64,000 bases of DNA from Selaginella moellendorffii. Taxonomy: Eukaryota > Streptophyta > Lycopodiopsida > Selaginellales > Selaginellaceae. The notes beneath the pieces were generated by a model that had not been told where the DNA came from, made no database searches, and saw only the letters and a program-made list of their open reading frames with translations. Positions 42,669 to 54,952 of this stretch are shown piece after piece; position 1 is the stretch's first letter, and each line of letters begins with the position of its first letter. Made by a program: the position numbers and the translations under genes. The stretch covers positions 450,371 to 514,370 of the forward strand of contig NW_003314278.1 of assembly GCF_000143415.4 (NCBI RefSeq). Direction: 5' to 3'.

Positions 42669-43667
42669 TGTAAGGAACCAACTCCCTAAGGTGTCGTAGG
42701 CTAAAGGATCCCCGAAAGCATGACCGAAATGACAAAGAGTTCATCAGATGGGACCGAGTCTGAGATCAAGTCCAAGACCAACTCGAGACCGAGTTTGAGA
42801 CAGAGTCTGAGATCCGAGATCGGGTCCGAGACCGAGTCCGAGATCGAGTCCGAGACTGAGTCCGAAGTCGGGTCCGAGACCAAGTCTGAGTACTAATACA
42901 AGTCAAAGGGTGAAAGCCCAAAGCGTGCGTCTCCTAGGGTGGTTCCAAAAGTATAGTAGGGATAGTGAGGTTTAAGAACCAGTCTTGAAGGAACTCTCCA
43001 GTGGTGCTTCCAAACTAACTTGAGGTTGAGACTGGGGCCGAGGGGTCTTGGGTGGGAGTGAGCATGGACTCGGGTGGTGCTGGAGGGGCCACCCAAGGAA
43101 GTGCTCAGGAGCAACTCCCACTTCCAAAAGGGAAATCGATTTCGATGCTCCCGGCTCATGTGAAGTGGTGCCCCACTTAAGTACCTTGCAGCTCATTGGT
43201 CCTTGCCCTTCCTAGGGGCTTGGGCCTTCCCTTCAGGATGGAAGTGGGGGTGTAAAGGTACCCATACTGAACTGTTAGGCCACTGTGTTTTGCCCTGACA
43301 TCCCAAAGCAAGTATTGCACCCAAGACTTGGGATTTAAAGGGTCCCATGATCAAGTTTTGTGGTACCAAGGGATGTTAGAAACCTAGAGGCTTGGTGTGC
43401 TTGGCTGCTTGTGCTTGCGGGGAGTGTAGCCGAACCTTAAGTCCAGTCTAACTTGGGGAGGGGGATTGGGAGAGATTTGGGAATCCGTGGATGGATGGTT
43501 AACGCTCCATTGCTCGTGTAGTGAGTAGCTGATACTAAGTAAGACTAAGTAGGAGCTGGTACTATAAGCGAAGACCTTGGCAAGGGAATTTAGCTAAAGC
43601 CAAGGCAGTGTTAGTCGGATAGATAAGGTAAGTTGGCAAATTGGAAAGGAAAAATTTGTGGCTTACA
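42669..43667 (+). repeat. Chromovirus A 3' LTR
   Basis: 999 bp, from tgtaaggaaccaac to gtggcttaca. It ends TG...CA and is similar to the LTRs of chromovirus B read in reverse. It contains a shorter run of the GAGTCC/GAGATC minisatellite (about 42755-42890). Confidence 0.9.
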
Positions 43668-43815
43668 AGTGAGTGAATAGTCTAAGTTGGGACTAGTCCA
43701 CATGGCAGTAGGTGCATGGTACTAAGTGTTGCTTGGTTGTTGCTTCTTTCTCAACTTCATACCCAAGCTGCATATTGTTGCTTCTTTCTCAACTTCACAC
43801 CCAACTTTACTCTTG
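43668..43815. repeat. Right arm of the palindrome, middle piece
   Basis: Read in reverse, ccatgtggactagtcccaac matches left-arm ccatatggaccagtcccagc (33429-33448), and gtaaagttgggtgtg matches gtagagctgggtatg (33412-33426). An additional 38-bp tandem repeat (gttgcttctttctcaacttc twice) is specific to this arm. This short piece links chromovirus A to the outer LTR element. Confidence 0.85.
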
Positions 43816-45548
43816 TGTAAGTGACTAAATTTTCTATTATACTTTAGTCATTTAACCATACATTGGTTTTACTCACAACCTCCATAAGTTTTATTTCGGA
43901 TTTGGGGACTTGTTAACTCCATAAATGGCATATATGCCATTCAGCCTTTACACTTGGTCCAAGTGCTCCATGTGTCTAATCCCTTGACCGACAAGGTACT
44001 ACCGACATATTACCTCATTATACTAAGGCCATACTTATTCACCTTTGTCACACCGGTGGTCCAACACCACTTGCACCATAGTCCCGTCTCTCAAAGACTA
44101 GGCCCTCTATACATGAGTGGTCATTTCTTGACCACACCGTAACACCTTTAGGATGCCCAGAAATATAAGGAACACTCTTCCATACTATCCCTTCTTCCAT
44201 TCCCACCAAATTCCCCTCCATCCACATGTATGCTTGCCAATATTGCCGGCCCAAAGGCCCAACCACTAAATCCCATTAACCTCTGGGATTTCCTCACCAT
44301 GTGACCGTATCCTTAGTCACTATACCAAAGGATTACCCTTCTTCCTTTCCACAATCTGGGACTTTAGAATGACATTTCGAAACACCGTAGCCTTATGCAA
44401 ACCTTGTGAATACTCTCCCCACCTTCCACCCTTAGGTACTTTAGCCAATTGGCTAGAGCGAGGTTCCAATGAGCCATATAAGGTATCCAAGTCATTTGGA
44501 TTGAAAGCATCAATCATTCGATCTCTCGGGGGAGCTAAAGCCAACTCTTGAACACTTTATTAAACTACCCCACTTGTTTATTTGTATTCACTCTAGCTTT
44601 GGACTCCTTAGTGGATATATCATCATCTAACACGTGGGTATAGCCTTCCTTGGTCACACTAGCCTTTCTTGGCCAAACTAGCTCCACTAGAATCTTCCCT
44701 CTACTATACTTTTGGAGCTTACCAAACCCCCTAGGGTCTGGGAGACAAACGCTTTAGGCTTTCAGCCTCAAACTCAGACTTGGACTTGGACTCGGACTTA
44801 GTCTTAGTCTCAGTCTCGGTCTTGGTCTCTTTCTCAGCCTCAACCTTGGACTCTATCTTATGTTCATCTCGGACTCGACCTTAGACTCCATCTCAAACTC
44901 TATCTCAGGTTCATCTTGAATTCCATCTCGGGTCCATCTCAAGCCTTCCTTGGTCACATTGGCCTTTCCTAGCCAAACTGGCTCCATTGGAATCCTCCTC
45001 CTCCTATACTTTTAGAGCTCACCAAACCCCCTAGGGTTTACTTGGACTTGGACTTGAACTCGGATTCAAACTCAGTCTTAGTCTTGGTTTTGGTCTCGGT
45101 CTAGGTCTTGATCTTGGTCTCAGTCTCAGTCTCTTTCTTGGCCTCAACCTTGGACTCCATTTCAAGTCCCTCTCAGACTTTATTTCTAACTCTATCTTGG
45201 GTCCATCTCAAACTCCATTTTGGGTCCACTTTAGACTCCATCTCGGACTCCTTCTCAAGTCTATCTTGGACTCCATCTTGAACTCCTTCTCGGAGTCCTT
45301 CTCGAGTTCCATCTCAACACTTCCATGTGTCATGTATTAGTCCTCTTATCTCCCTTTTCTAGAGACTCACTTATTGCTTGCTTCGTGCTTGTTTTTTAAA
45401 CACTTTGTTGGGAGTTCCACTCCCACTCTCGACTATCAAAGTCAGAGCTTTTATTCCAAATGTGTTACACTTGTTTGGCTTTTGTTTTGGCCAATACCAT
45501 GTGGCACCCTTTGATTCCACTTTGGGGCTTAGGGATTTATGTCTCACA
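43816..45548 (-). repeat. Outer element LTR (left, uninterrupted)
   Basis: 1733 bp, similar to 56580-59020 over most of its length. It has a degenerate repeat of GGACTC/TCTCGG-type units (about 44765-45320) resembling the minisatellite of the chromovirus LTRs in base pattern. Confidence 0.88.
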
Positions 45549-48500
45549 ACTCCACCACAAATTTGATGTCCTCATCGTATAATAAACCATTTTATAAAGT
45601 AACCCCATAATGGATTACCATATTCATCCTTGACACTAAGTTAATATTCGTCAATGGTTCGACATTGAAGGCGCCTATCTTCTAGAGAGTATAGTCTCTC
45701 CAACTTAGAGATTCATTAAACCACTTTTGGTGGTTCTCTCCCTTTATTTGGTTTAGTTCTTGTTAAACCTGTTAGAGACATCTTCTTTATCTTAATCCCA
45801 CTATTTATTCCCGAGTAATCTCAGTTTCTATCAAAATAACTATTACACTTTGGAACTTTTATATTGACTTCTCAAATCATTTTCTTAAGTGCCTCTGTCA
45901 CCTTGCATTGCACATATTGTGCAATTTCCACTTCCCTATCCTAAGAAGTTTTCTACTTAAGGGCACTATTGTCCTCTCTTCTATTTCATACCACCTTTAG
46001 CACTAAATTTTAATTATCATAATTTGTACTAAAGTTGTCCACAGCCTTGTCATTTGGCTACCTTGCATCTCCCTCCCTTAGTGTTTTTACTTTTGCCAAA
46101 TTAGAGTATTTGGGAATCCATCATTTGAAATATATTTCCTTTCCCACAATTCGTTTATATTCAATACATTAGTGTTCTTCAACTAACTTTGCTTTTTGGA
46201 TTTCTTTTAATGAATTTCATGGCCTTTTCTTGGGCACTAGTCTTTTGCTTCTATCCTTTGATTATTACACTAAGCAACATAAGATCACTACCTCTATCCT
46301 TGAGGTATTCTTTCAATTCCATAGCAAAAGTTTTGCTTTGCCAAGTCTAGAGGTGTTCACCCTTAACATGTCTTTTTAGCATTTTTTGCTGTAGGCCTAT
46401 CCACAGCCTAACTTTGTGACCTTCTCATGGATCTTTTTTAGAGACTACTTTCTTGGACTGATCATACCATCGCATTGACATTATTCATTTCTCTTAGGTG
46501 TCCTTTTTACTTAGTCACTTTGACTAAGTCACACTCTTACTAATAGTTCAAATCAACACTTTGAACTAGAATCTCATTTTTTTAACCAAATAAAGACTTT
46601 ATCCTTATTTAACTACAAGATCACCTAGTGATCTCCTTTTGACACTAATAGGTTTGCTAATAAAAACTAGGTCTCCCAGACCTTTAAGGTGTTGACTATG
46701 ACCCCAAAGGCATCCTTCACATTTGGCAATATGCCCAAGCTAGCCCTTATAGCTAAGGATCCATAGAAACTAAGACTGGATGTCCCTATCTCATTCACCA
46801 TGCTTTTGGTGCCACTTGCACTAAAGTGTTCAAATTAAATATGCTAAACTTTCACATTAAACAATTTAGCTATGCATCACAAATCCGAGGCATCCCCCAC
46901 TTGGTGGTGTGCCCAAGCAAATTTCTTCATTAAAAGTCCATGATTACCAAAAAATGAGTGTTGTTATATTCCAAACCATCACTACGCCCTAGTAAGGAAC
47001 CCAACCTTTGTATATGCATTTATGGATGGCATCACCTAAGATGCCTAGCGTGACTTCCTATGCCAATACACCAACTTATACCCAAAACACGTTATGGATC
47101 ATATCTTAGGAACTTAGTTCCTCCAAACTGCCAAGTCCTTTTATTTAACAAATCTCCTTTATGTTTGGCCTCATGAGCTACCCTTTTTGAAATCAACACC
47201 TTCAATTAGGGTCTTTGTTCCCCCAACTTGTCAATCTAGATTAGCAAGTCACCTAACTAGCATAACATAGATTCTAGCATAAGTGTGAAAGTTTTTAACC
47301 ATTAACTTTCGTTCAAAGCCATTTCTTTGAACACTCAGAAATTACTTCCCCAACCTTGATAGTATCGCCTCATAAAAAGCTTCAAGACCATGCTTTTACT
47401 ATGCTACTTGAATTTCATGTGTTCTTATGAACCATTTACACATGTCTTTTTAGGTATTAACCTATCTAAAATTGTCTTTGGGAACCTTAAAGGGACTTTG
47501 TCCTTTAATTTGCTATAGCCTCCCTTTTTGCAAGCTTTCTCATTGCCATATGGAACATGTGATGCTAAAGGCAAGTGCTAACCATGCCAAAATCCCTTTT
47601 GGTTTTGTTTAATTTAGGTAAGATAAACTTTTCTCGTCTCCGCAATTTTGGACATTGGATAACACTTTTTATACATTATTCGCTAGGGACTTAGTTCTTT
47701 AGGCTTTATTTAATACCCTTATGATACCAAACACCACTTCCTAGTGTTTTAGAGTATTTAGGTGTCCCAATGATTATTGTTTTTGACAGCGATATTTCCT
47801 TTTTCAACATTGACTTACTATATTGTAACATAAACAATTTATCCCATGAGAGATATATTTAACATTTTTATATCAATAAAAAGTCTTGGGTAGTTAACTT
47901 TTACCAATCCAATCAATTATGTTGCACTTTTTGCTTAATTGCTTCATAGTTGTCAAGTTTTATAACTCATTGTTAGTGCTTCCACACTTCTATCATTATT
48001 TGAGTTACCACACTCTAATTACATGTCTTCCAACTTAAGTTATGCCATTTTCATTTCCATTGAGATTTATTTGGCAAGAACCCACTAACTTGACCTCAAG
48101 GCATCACACCTTGGCATATTTGATGTCTCCACACCATTGGCTCTACGAGCTTACCCTTACGACACTTTTTATTAGTGTCTAGGTTTTTGCTAAGACCAAA
48201 GTAGTCGTTTTTCATACCAATTATCAATTAGCATTGCACCATAGTGTTTATATGTAATTCTACACCAAAGTTGCTTTCTTTTAGAAACACCTTTTTTACG
48301 ATTTTAGTATGGCACATTCTGCTATCAATGAGATACCCACGGTTCTTATACTTGGATCTTATAATGCTCTTCATCCTTTGTAGGGTGCAACATGCCTCAA
48401 TCCAAATGCTTCTATCAGTCCTTTAGGGCCATTTTTTGACCCCACTCGAGTCATCTAGCTTTTTGGACTTTGCTAATTTGACAATCTATAAAATCCTAAC

Positions 48501-48728
48501 CTCCTGGCTATTTTGAGATGTTAGTTCATTAAAATACAACTCCTTGTATTCATATCCTACTCATAAGGACCATCTTTTCAAATGTTACTCCGACATTTGA
48601 TTATTTTTCATTTCTTATAGGCTACCTTTGCCCCTTATGACTATCTGTCCATATGATAAAAATACCGACCCATCCTCTAAATACACCCCTAACTCCTTGG
48701 GTTTGTTCCAGTATTTATTAAAGGGTAG
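45549..48728. other. Interior of the outer LTR element, non-coding
   Basis: An AT-rich (about 65 %) stretch of 3.2 kb with stops in all frames and no ORF above about 60 codons. I looked for reverse transcriptase, integrase and gag motifs on both strands and saw none. It ends at the target duplication GGTAG of chromovirus B. Confidence 0.7.
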
Positions 48729-49456
48729 TGTAAGCCACAAATTTTTCCTTTCCAATTTGCTAGCTCACCTCGTCTATCCGTCCGACACTGCCTTGGCTTT
48801 TGCTAGGTTCCCTCGCCAAGGTTCTTGCCTATGGTACTAGCTCCTACTTAGTCCTACTTGCTTTCAGCTACTCACTGCATGAGCAACGGAGCGTTAGCCA
48901 CCATCCACGGATTCCCAATCTCTCCCAATCCCCCTCCCCGGGTTAGACTGGACTTAAGGTGCGGCTACACTCCCCGCAAGCACAAGCAGCCAAGCACACC
49001 AAGCTTCCAAGTTCCTAACTTCCCTTGGTACCACAAGACTTGATCATGGGACCCTCTAAATCCCAAGTCTTGAGTACAACACTTGCTTCGGGACGCCGGG
49101 GCGAAACACCGTGGCCTAGCGGCCCGGTATGGGTACCTTTACCCCCCCACTTCCATCCCGAAGGAAGGCCCAAGCCCCTAGGAAGGGCGAGGACCAATGA
49201 GCCGCATGGTACTCAAGTGGGGCACCACTCCACATGAGCCGGGAGCACCGCAATCGGTTTCCCTTTCGGGAGTGGGAGCTGCTCTTGAGCACTTCCTTGG
49301 ATGGCCCCTCCGACACCAGCCAAGTCCATGCTCACTCCCACCCAAGGCCCCTCGGTCCCAGTCTCAACCTCAAGTCAGTTTGGAAGCCCAACTGGAGAGT
49401 CCCTTCAAAATTGGTTCCTGGACCTCACTATCCCTACTATACTTTTGGAACCCCCT
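48729..49456 (-). repeat. Chromovirus B 3' LTR, cut by assembly gap
   Basis: From tgtaagccac at 48729 it matches 54953-55670 of the 5' LTR until the N run at 49457. The missing part should include the minisatellite and the LTR start. Confidence 0.9.
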
Positions 49457-50196
49457 NNNNNNNNNNNNNNNNNNNNNNNNNNNNNNNNNNNNNNNNNNNN
49501 NNNNNNNNNNNNNNNNNNNNNNNNNNNNNNNNNNNNNNNNNNNNNNNNNNNNNNNNNNNNNNNNNNNNNNNNNNNNNNNNNNNNNNNNNNNNNNNNNNNN
49601 NNNNNNNNNNNNNNNNNNNNNNNNNNNNNNNNNNNNNNNNNNNNNNNNNNNNNNNNNNNNNNNNNNNNNNNNNNNNNNNNNNNNNNNNNNNNNNNNNNNN
49701 NNNNNNNNNNNNNNNNNNNNNNNNNNNNNNNNNNNNNNNNNNNNNNNNNNNNNNNNNNNNNNNNNNNNNNNNNNNNNNNNNNNNNNNNNNNNNNNNNNNN
49801 NNNNNNNNNNNNNNNNNNNNNNNNNNNNNNNNNNNNNNNNNNNNNNNNNNNNNNNNNNNNNNNNNNNNNNNNNNNNNNNNNNNNNNNNNNNNNNNNNNNN
49901 NNNNNNNNNNNNNNNNNNNNNNNNNNNNNNNNNNNNNNNNNNNNNNNNNNNNNNNNNNNNNNNNNNNNNNNNNNNNNNNNNNNNNNNNNNNNNNNNNNNN
50001 NNNNNNNNNNNNNNNNNNNNNNNNNNNNNNNNNNNNNNNNNNNNNNNNNNNNNNNNNNNNNNNNNNNNNNNNNNNNNNNNNNNNNNNNNNNNNNNNNNNN
50101 NNNNNNNNNNNNNNNNNNNNNNNNNNNNNNNNNNNNNNNNNNNNNNNNNNNNNNNNNNNNNNNNNNNNNNNNNNNNNNNNNNNNNNNNNNNNNNNN
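49457..50196. other. Assembly gap (740 N)
   Basis: The gap falls between the chromovirus B chromodomain and its 3' LTR. The minisatellite in the LTR is a likely cause of the failed assembly. Confidence 1.
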
Positions 50197-50504
50197 AGTT
50201 CTCCTCCGGTTCCCATGTTGCTTCGCAGTGTGGAAATCCTTTCCACTTCACATGGAACTCTCTTACCTCGCGTCCTTGTCGCTTGCTCTTGCGCGCATTG
50301 AGGATGGCCTTGAGTTCGTATTCCTCTTCCCCTTGGATAACCTCAGGTAAAGGTCTTACTTGGTCCTTGCGAAGCTGATCCTCAAAGTACGGCTTGAGTA
50401 AGTTCACGTGGAACACTGGGTGCATCTTCCCCATCTCTCGAGGAAGTCGGAATCGGTAAGCCACTTTACCGATTCGTGCCTCAATCTCGTAAGGCCCCGC
50501 GAAC

Positions 50505-50556
50505 CTGCTTAAGGAACTCAAGATCAATTCATTTACAGGAATACATGCATTTTTAC
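50505..50556 (-). other. Spliceosomal intron 2 in the chromovirus integrase C-terminal region
   Basis: A 52-bp segment begins GTAAAAATG and ends CCTTAAGCAG. Removing it joins SRKLTQ to RFAGPYEIEARIGKVAY, the usual linker before the chromodomain. Chromovirus A has the same intron (41844-41894) with GTAAGATGC at its start. Confidence 0.82.
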
Positions 50557-50974
50557 CTTTGGGTCAACTTTCGGCTGATCCCACTTGGTAGCCTGAGGTT
50601 CTTGGTGTTCAGCCACACCTTCTCCCCAGCCTGGAACTCTACATCCCGGCGCTTTAGGTTCGCATACTTGGTTTGCCTTTGTTGAGCCCGTTCCAAAGAA
50701 TCCCTCACTAGATTCCAAATGTTGAGTCTTTCCGCCGTGAATGCCTCCACTGCGGGTAGCTCTCCATGATACTCGGCCACGCCGAGTTCCATAGGACCTT
50801 CAATAGCTCGCCCATTGATGACTTCCCATGGACTCACCCCGATGCTCGAATGTGGTGAGTTGTTATAACACATTTCCGCAAGTCCCAAATGACTTACCCA
50901 ATCGGTCTGGTCTCCTGAGACATAGCATCGCAAATAATCCTCCAGCTGCCTATTCACCCTTTCCGTTTGTCCGT

Positions 50975-51020
50975 CTGTCAAGAAGTGTTAGTGCCATCAA
51001 CTTGACTTACTACCCCATAC
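50975..51020 (-). other. Spliceosomal intron 1 in the chromovirus integrase
   Basis: A 46-bp segment begins GTATGG and ends TTGACAG, with a branch-site-like CACTAAC 16 bases before the acceptor. Removing it restores the universal integrase motif HPQT-DGQTERVN across the junction. The same intron is in chromovirus A (41380-41426). Confidence 0.85.
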
Positions 51021-53645
51021 CTGTCTGTGGGTGATAGGCTGTGCTGAATTTCAACTTGGTGCGATACTGTTCTAGGAGTGTCCTCCAGAACCTACTGGTG
51101 AAGATCTTATCTCGATCTGAGATAATCTCTTCCGGCCTTCCCCGCACTCGAACCACTTGTTCGAAGAACAGCTTCGCCACACCTTCCGCATCCACTTCCG
51201 TTGTGGTGGGTATGAAATGTGCCATCTTTGAAAATCGGTCCACCACCACGAATATCGCATTGAACCCCTCGCTTGGGGTTGTCCAATGATGAAGTCCATC
51301 GTGAGACACTTCCATGGACGATCTGGAATTGGGATGCTTTGCAACAAGCCCCCACTAGCCTTAGTCACGGCTTTGACCTGCTGACATGTTGGACATGTCT
51401 TTACATAGTCTTGGATGTCCTTAGCCATATCTGGCCAATGGTACTTCCTCTTGAGTAAGCCCATCGTCTTGGGCACTCCGCCGTGTCCCGCAAGAGGTCC
51501 GTCATGACACTCTTCTAAGACTACCTTCCTTAGTCCCCCTTCTGGAACATATACCCTCGTTTGCTTGTAATAAATGAGTCTGTTGCGTTCCGCATAGCCC
51601 GTTTTCTCTTCCGTTGGCAGCTCACCTCTCTGGTGAGCTTCCCGCGCCTCCAAATTCCTCAACAACACTTCTTGTGCAAGACCATCGTTCTCATATGCTG
51701 TCCGCACATCGTCCCAGAAGGTTGCTGTTGCGCTGGATATCGCCAACCTCAAGCTCGCTTTTCGACTTAGCGCATCTGCCACGATGTTGCTCTTCCCAGG
51801 CTTGTACAAAATCTCGCAATCAAACTCGGCCAAGGCATTGGCCCACCGACCTTGTTTCCCTCTCAGGTCGGGTTGTGACAAGAAGTGTTTCGTTGCCACA
51901 TTGTCCGTGTAAACCTTGAAGTGTCTCCCAAGGTAGTGTCGCCACTCCTTGAGCGCCTTGACCACTGCAAACAATTCCTTCTCGTGGGCAGGCCACTTCC
52001 GTTGAGCCTTGTCCAGCTTCTTTGAGAAGAACGCTACTGGATGGTTGTCTTGCTTCAAAACTACGCCCAACGCAAAGTCCAAAGCATCCGTGTCTACCTC
52101 AAAGTCCTTACCGAAGTCCGGTAATGCCAACACGGGAGCCTTCCTCAATTTCCCTTTGAGGTGGACGAATGCCGCCTCGCATTCCGCTGTCCATACCATC
52201 TTCCCTTTTCCTGTTTGGTCCGTTAAGGGCAGGGCTACTCTCGAATAGTGTCTGATAAACTTTCGATAGTAGTTGCATAGCCCCAAGAATGCCCTTAACT
52301 CATGTACATTCGATGGTCGCTCCCATTCCTGGATTGCTTGGACCTTTTCCGGGTCCACCTTGAGCCCGTCCTGGCCCACCACATGCCCGAGAAACTTTAC
52401 CTCTTGTTGAGCAAAGTCACATTTGCTCTCTTTAGCATACAGTTTGTGTTCCCTTAGTTTCTCAAACACCTTCGCCAAGTGTTCGGCATGCTCCTCTAGC
52501 GTCTCGCTATAGATCAGGATGTCGTCAATATAGACGACCACGAAGTGATCCAGATAGGGTACAAAGATGTGGTTCATCAACGCCGAAAACGTTGCCGGCG
52601 CATTGCACAGCCCAAAGGGCATCACCAGAAACTCAAAGCTCCCATACCTCATTCGACAGGTTGTCTTCTCGACATATTCCTCAGCTACCCTGATCTGGTA
52701 GTATCCTGACCTTAGGTCAATCCTTGAGAAGTATTTTGCCTTTCCCAACCTATCGAATAGGTCCTCAATCCTTGGCAAAGGGTACTTGTTCTTCTTGGTA
52801 TACTTGTTGAGCAACCGGTAATCTATGCACATGCGCATAGATCCATCTTTCTTTTTCACAAATAATACCGGCGCCCTATACGGCGACTTGCTCAACCTAA
52901 CATACACTTTGTCCACCAACTCCTCTAGTTGGCACTTGAGCTCCTTGAGTTCTTTTTCGTTCAAACGATAGGGTGGACGAAACACCGCCTCAGCACCCTC
53001 GACCAGCTCAATCTTATGTTCTATCGGTCGTGCGGGGGGCAACCCCGCTGGTAGCTCCTCCGGCATGGTATCCTGGAATTGGTCCAGTACCCGCTAGATC
53101 ACTAAAGGTACTTCTTCCGTTCTTGTCTTTTTGTCACTCTTCACCGAGAGTAAGCACAAAAAGGCTGCCTTAGTTCCTTTAGTGAGTTGTCCTCTCGTGG
53201 ACACCAAGTTTAAGCATGACTCTTTGGCCTTGCTTTGCCCTACCTTTAGATCCTGGGCCTCCACCCTAGATCTTCTTCCTTGGGCATTCGCCAATACCAC
53301 AAGGTTCCTACCTTGTCCATGCAGGGCTACCACGAACCGATTAAACCAATTCATTCCGAAGATCACATCAAATCCCGCCATGTCCAAGACAGTGAAATCC
53401 ATGTCTACTTTCCATGTCCCTACTTCAACTCTCGCTTGTCGAAGTACCTCATCGGTGCTTTGGCTACCTTGAACAAACTCTATAGTCCTTGGTTCGCCTA
53501 GCCGCTGCACCGTTAGTCCGGCTTGCCGGACTATGTCTGCAACCACAAAATTATCCGAAGCACCCGTGTCAATAAGGATCTTAACAAAGCTACCTCCGAG
53601 CTTCCCTCGGAGGGCTAGTAGATGTCGTGAACGACTCTCTACCAA

Positions 53646-54893
53646 AGTTGCTCGTGTAATGAGTAACTTTGAGTTAGGGACTCAATCACATACCTCAGTT
53701 TGGACTTCACCCGACTTGATGGCCATATTGGCTCTGGCCTTCTTCGGGTAGGGACATTCCCTCGAGAAGTGTCCCGCTTTGCCGCAGTTGTAGCATACAT
53801 TGTTTCCCACGCTGCTATACGACTTGACCTTCTTATCTGTGGGTTTGTCTCTTTTCACTTGACTTCCCCACGTACTCACTCGCTGGCCACCGGATTTGCC
53901 TTTCCGGAACCCCGAGGACTCATTCTTAGAGAAACTCTTCTTGAATTTCCCCTTGCTATATGTTCCCCTCGGTTTGGCCCCTTTGTAAAACGTGGATCCC
54001 GACCCCGTCATGTTCCCCTTTCGCAGGTTATCATTGAAATGCACCTTGATGGCCGCATCCAACGCTTCCTTGTAGTTGGTCGGGTTCCAGCGCATCACCT
54101 CACCGCAAGCCCAGGTTTGCAAACCTGATATAAAGGCATGGAACGCATCCATATCCCCCATGTCCGTGACAAGTATCCTCTTTGCCATGAACCCATTCAC
54201 ATATTCTTGGATGGTTCCAGTCTGCTTCAGCCTACTCAGCTCATCTCTCAGATGCAGAGTGGCATTCGGAGGAACGTATGTTGCGCGGATCCTCGCCTTC
54301 ATCATGTCCCAGGTGGCCACCGGTCCTTCGTTGGCCTCCGTTGTTCTCCACCAAGACTTGGCATTATCTGCCAAGTATGGTTTTGCACATGGGACCTTCT
54401 CCGAGCTCGGTAACCGCAACGCTCGGAAGTAGTCCTCCATATCGTAAAACCAATCCTCCACAACCTTATAGTCGTTCACTCCCTTGAACACCGGTGGGGG
54501 CTTTGGTTTGTACTTGGGAACTGCCTGAGGGACTGATTCCACTTCGGTCTGTTCGACCTTGTCTGGTTTTGCCTCTGTCCCTGCTGAAGGGTCCGCACCT
54601 TCTGCGCTGCCAGCATCCGCAGTCTTTCACTTTTTCTTCCGCTTCTCGTCACGCTTTAACTTGCGTACGAGAGTCTCCAGCAGGGCATTGGTCTGTGCCA
54701 ACTATCCTTCTAGCACGTCCAATCGAGCCTTGGACGACCGAACCTCGCCACCAGACTCCTGTTTGGAAGTTTCCTCACTGGAGTCCTCCTCATGCAAGGA
54801 TTCCTCATCCATAGCCTCTTGTTCAACCGGAGGCTCCAGCTCTGGCAGAGGTTCCGTCTCCGCCTGGGTTCGCTTACGCCCTGCCCTTGCCAT
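53646..54893 (-). pseudogene. Chromovirus B gag
   Basis: ATG at 54893 (MARAGRKRTQAETEPLPELE). An acidic N-terminus is interrupted by TAG at 54704-54702 and a stop near 54630. The main capsid frame (about 54540-53682) has SWWRTTEANEGPVATWDMM and LRDELSRLKQTGTIQEYVNG, then a basic tail and an intact zinc knuckle CYNCGKAGHFSREC (CX2CX4HX4C, near 53795-53754). A TGA follows at VCD near 53680. Gag would package element RNA in trans if repaired by readthrough; as it stands it is defective. Confidence 0.87.
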
Positions 54894-54937
54894 CTCCCAG
54901 CAATCCGCCTCTATCCTTCGCTAGAACTGAGGAAAAG

Positions 54938-54949
54938 GCTCCGATACCA
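54938..54949 (-). promoter_or_regulatory. Chromovirus B primer-binding site
   Basis: On the minus strand TGGTATCGGAGC lies three bases after the 5' LTR. It differs by one base from the common plant primer site TGGTATCAGAGC for initiator tRNA-Met. Confidence 0.85.
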
Positions 54950-54952
54950 AAT

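Larger units (their letters stand above)
37033..43667 (+). mobile_element. Chromovirus A (Ty3/gypsy with chromodomain), defective
   Basis: The element runs from TGTAAGGAAC at 37033 to GGCTTACA at 43667. The order is truncated 5' LTR, gag, protease, rearranged pol, integrase, chromodomain, 3' LTR. The flanks are ggtgg and agtga, which differ by two G/A transitions and are compatible with an old 5-bp target duplication; the uninterrupted site is in the left palindrome arm near 33465. Many stops and frameshifts show it is dead. It is the same family as chromovirus B but in the opposite orientation, and it inserted after the palindrome arose. Confidence 0.88.
50197..53645 (-). pseudogene. Chromovirus B protease, reverse transcriptase, RNase H, integrase, chromodomain
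   Basis: The protease has FVKILIDTGASDNF (DTGA active site, near 53590). The reverse transcriptase shows [13 protein letters not shown] and YIDDILIYS (near 52540). RNase H has [13 protein letters not shown] and VYTDN. Integrase has the HHCC zinc-binding region ([19 protein letters not shown]), core Asp residues ([17 protein letters not shown]) and HPQT/DGQTERVN split by an intron. The chromodomain reads VREFHVKWKGFPHCEATWEP (50282-50223) and reaches the gap. It is disrupted by a TAG between protease and RT (about 53094) and a frameshift near 51270. Otherwise one long frame (51072-53066) is open. Confidence 0.88.

Noticed and set aside
49197-50527. Long open frames spanning the N run (for example 49197-50378 and 49370-50527)
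   Set aside because: They exist only because N is read as open; the flanks are LTR and chromodomain sequence.
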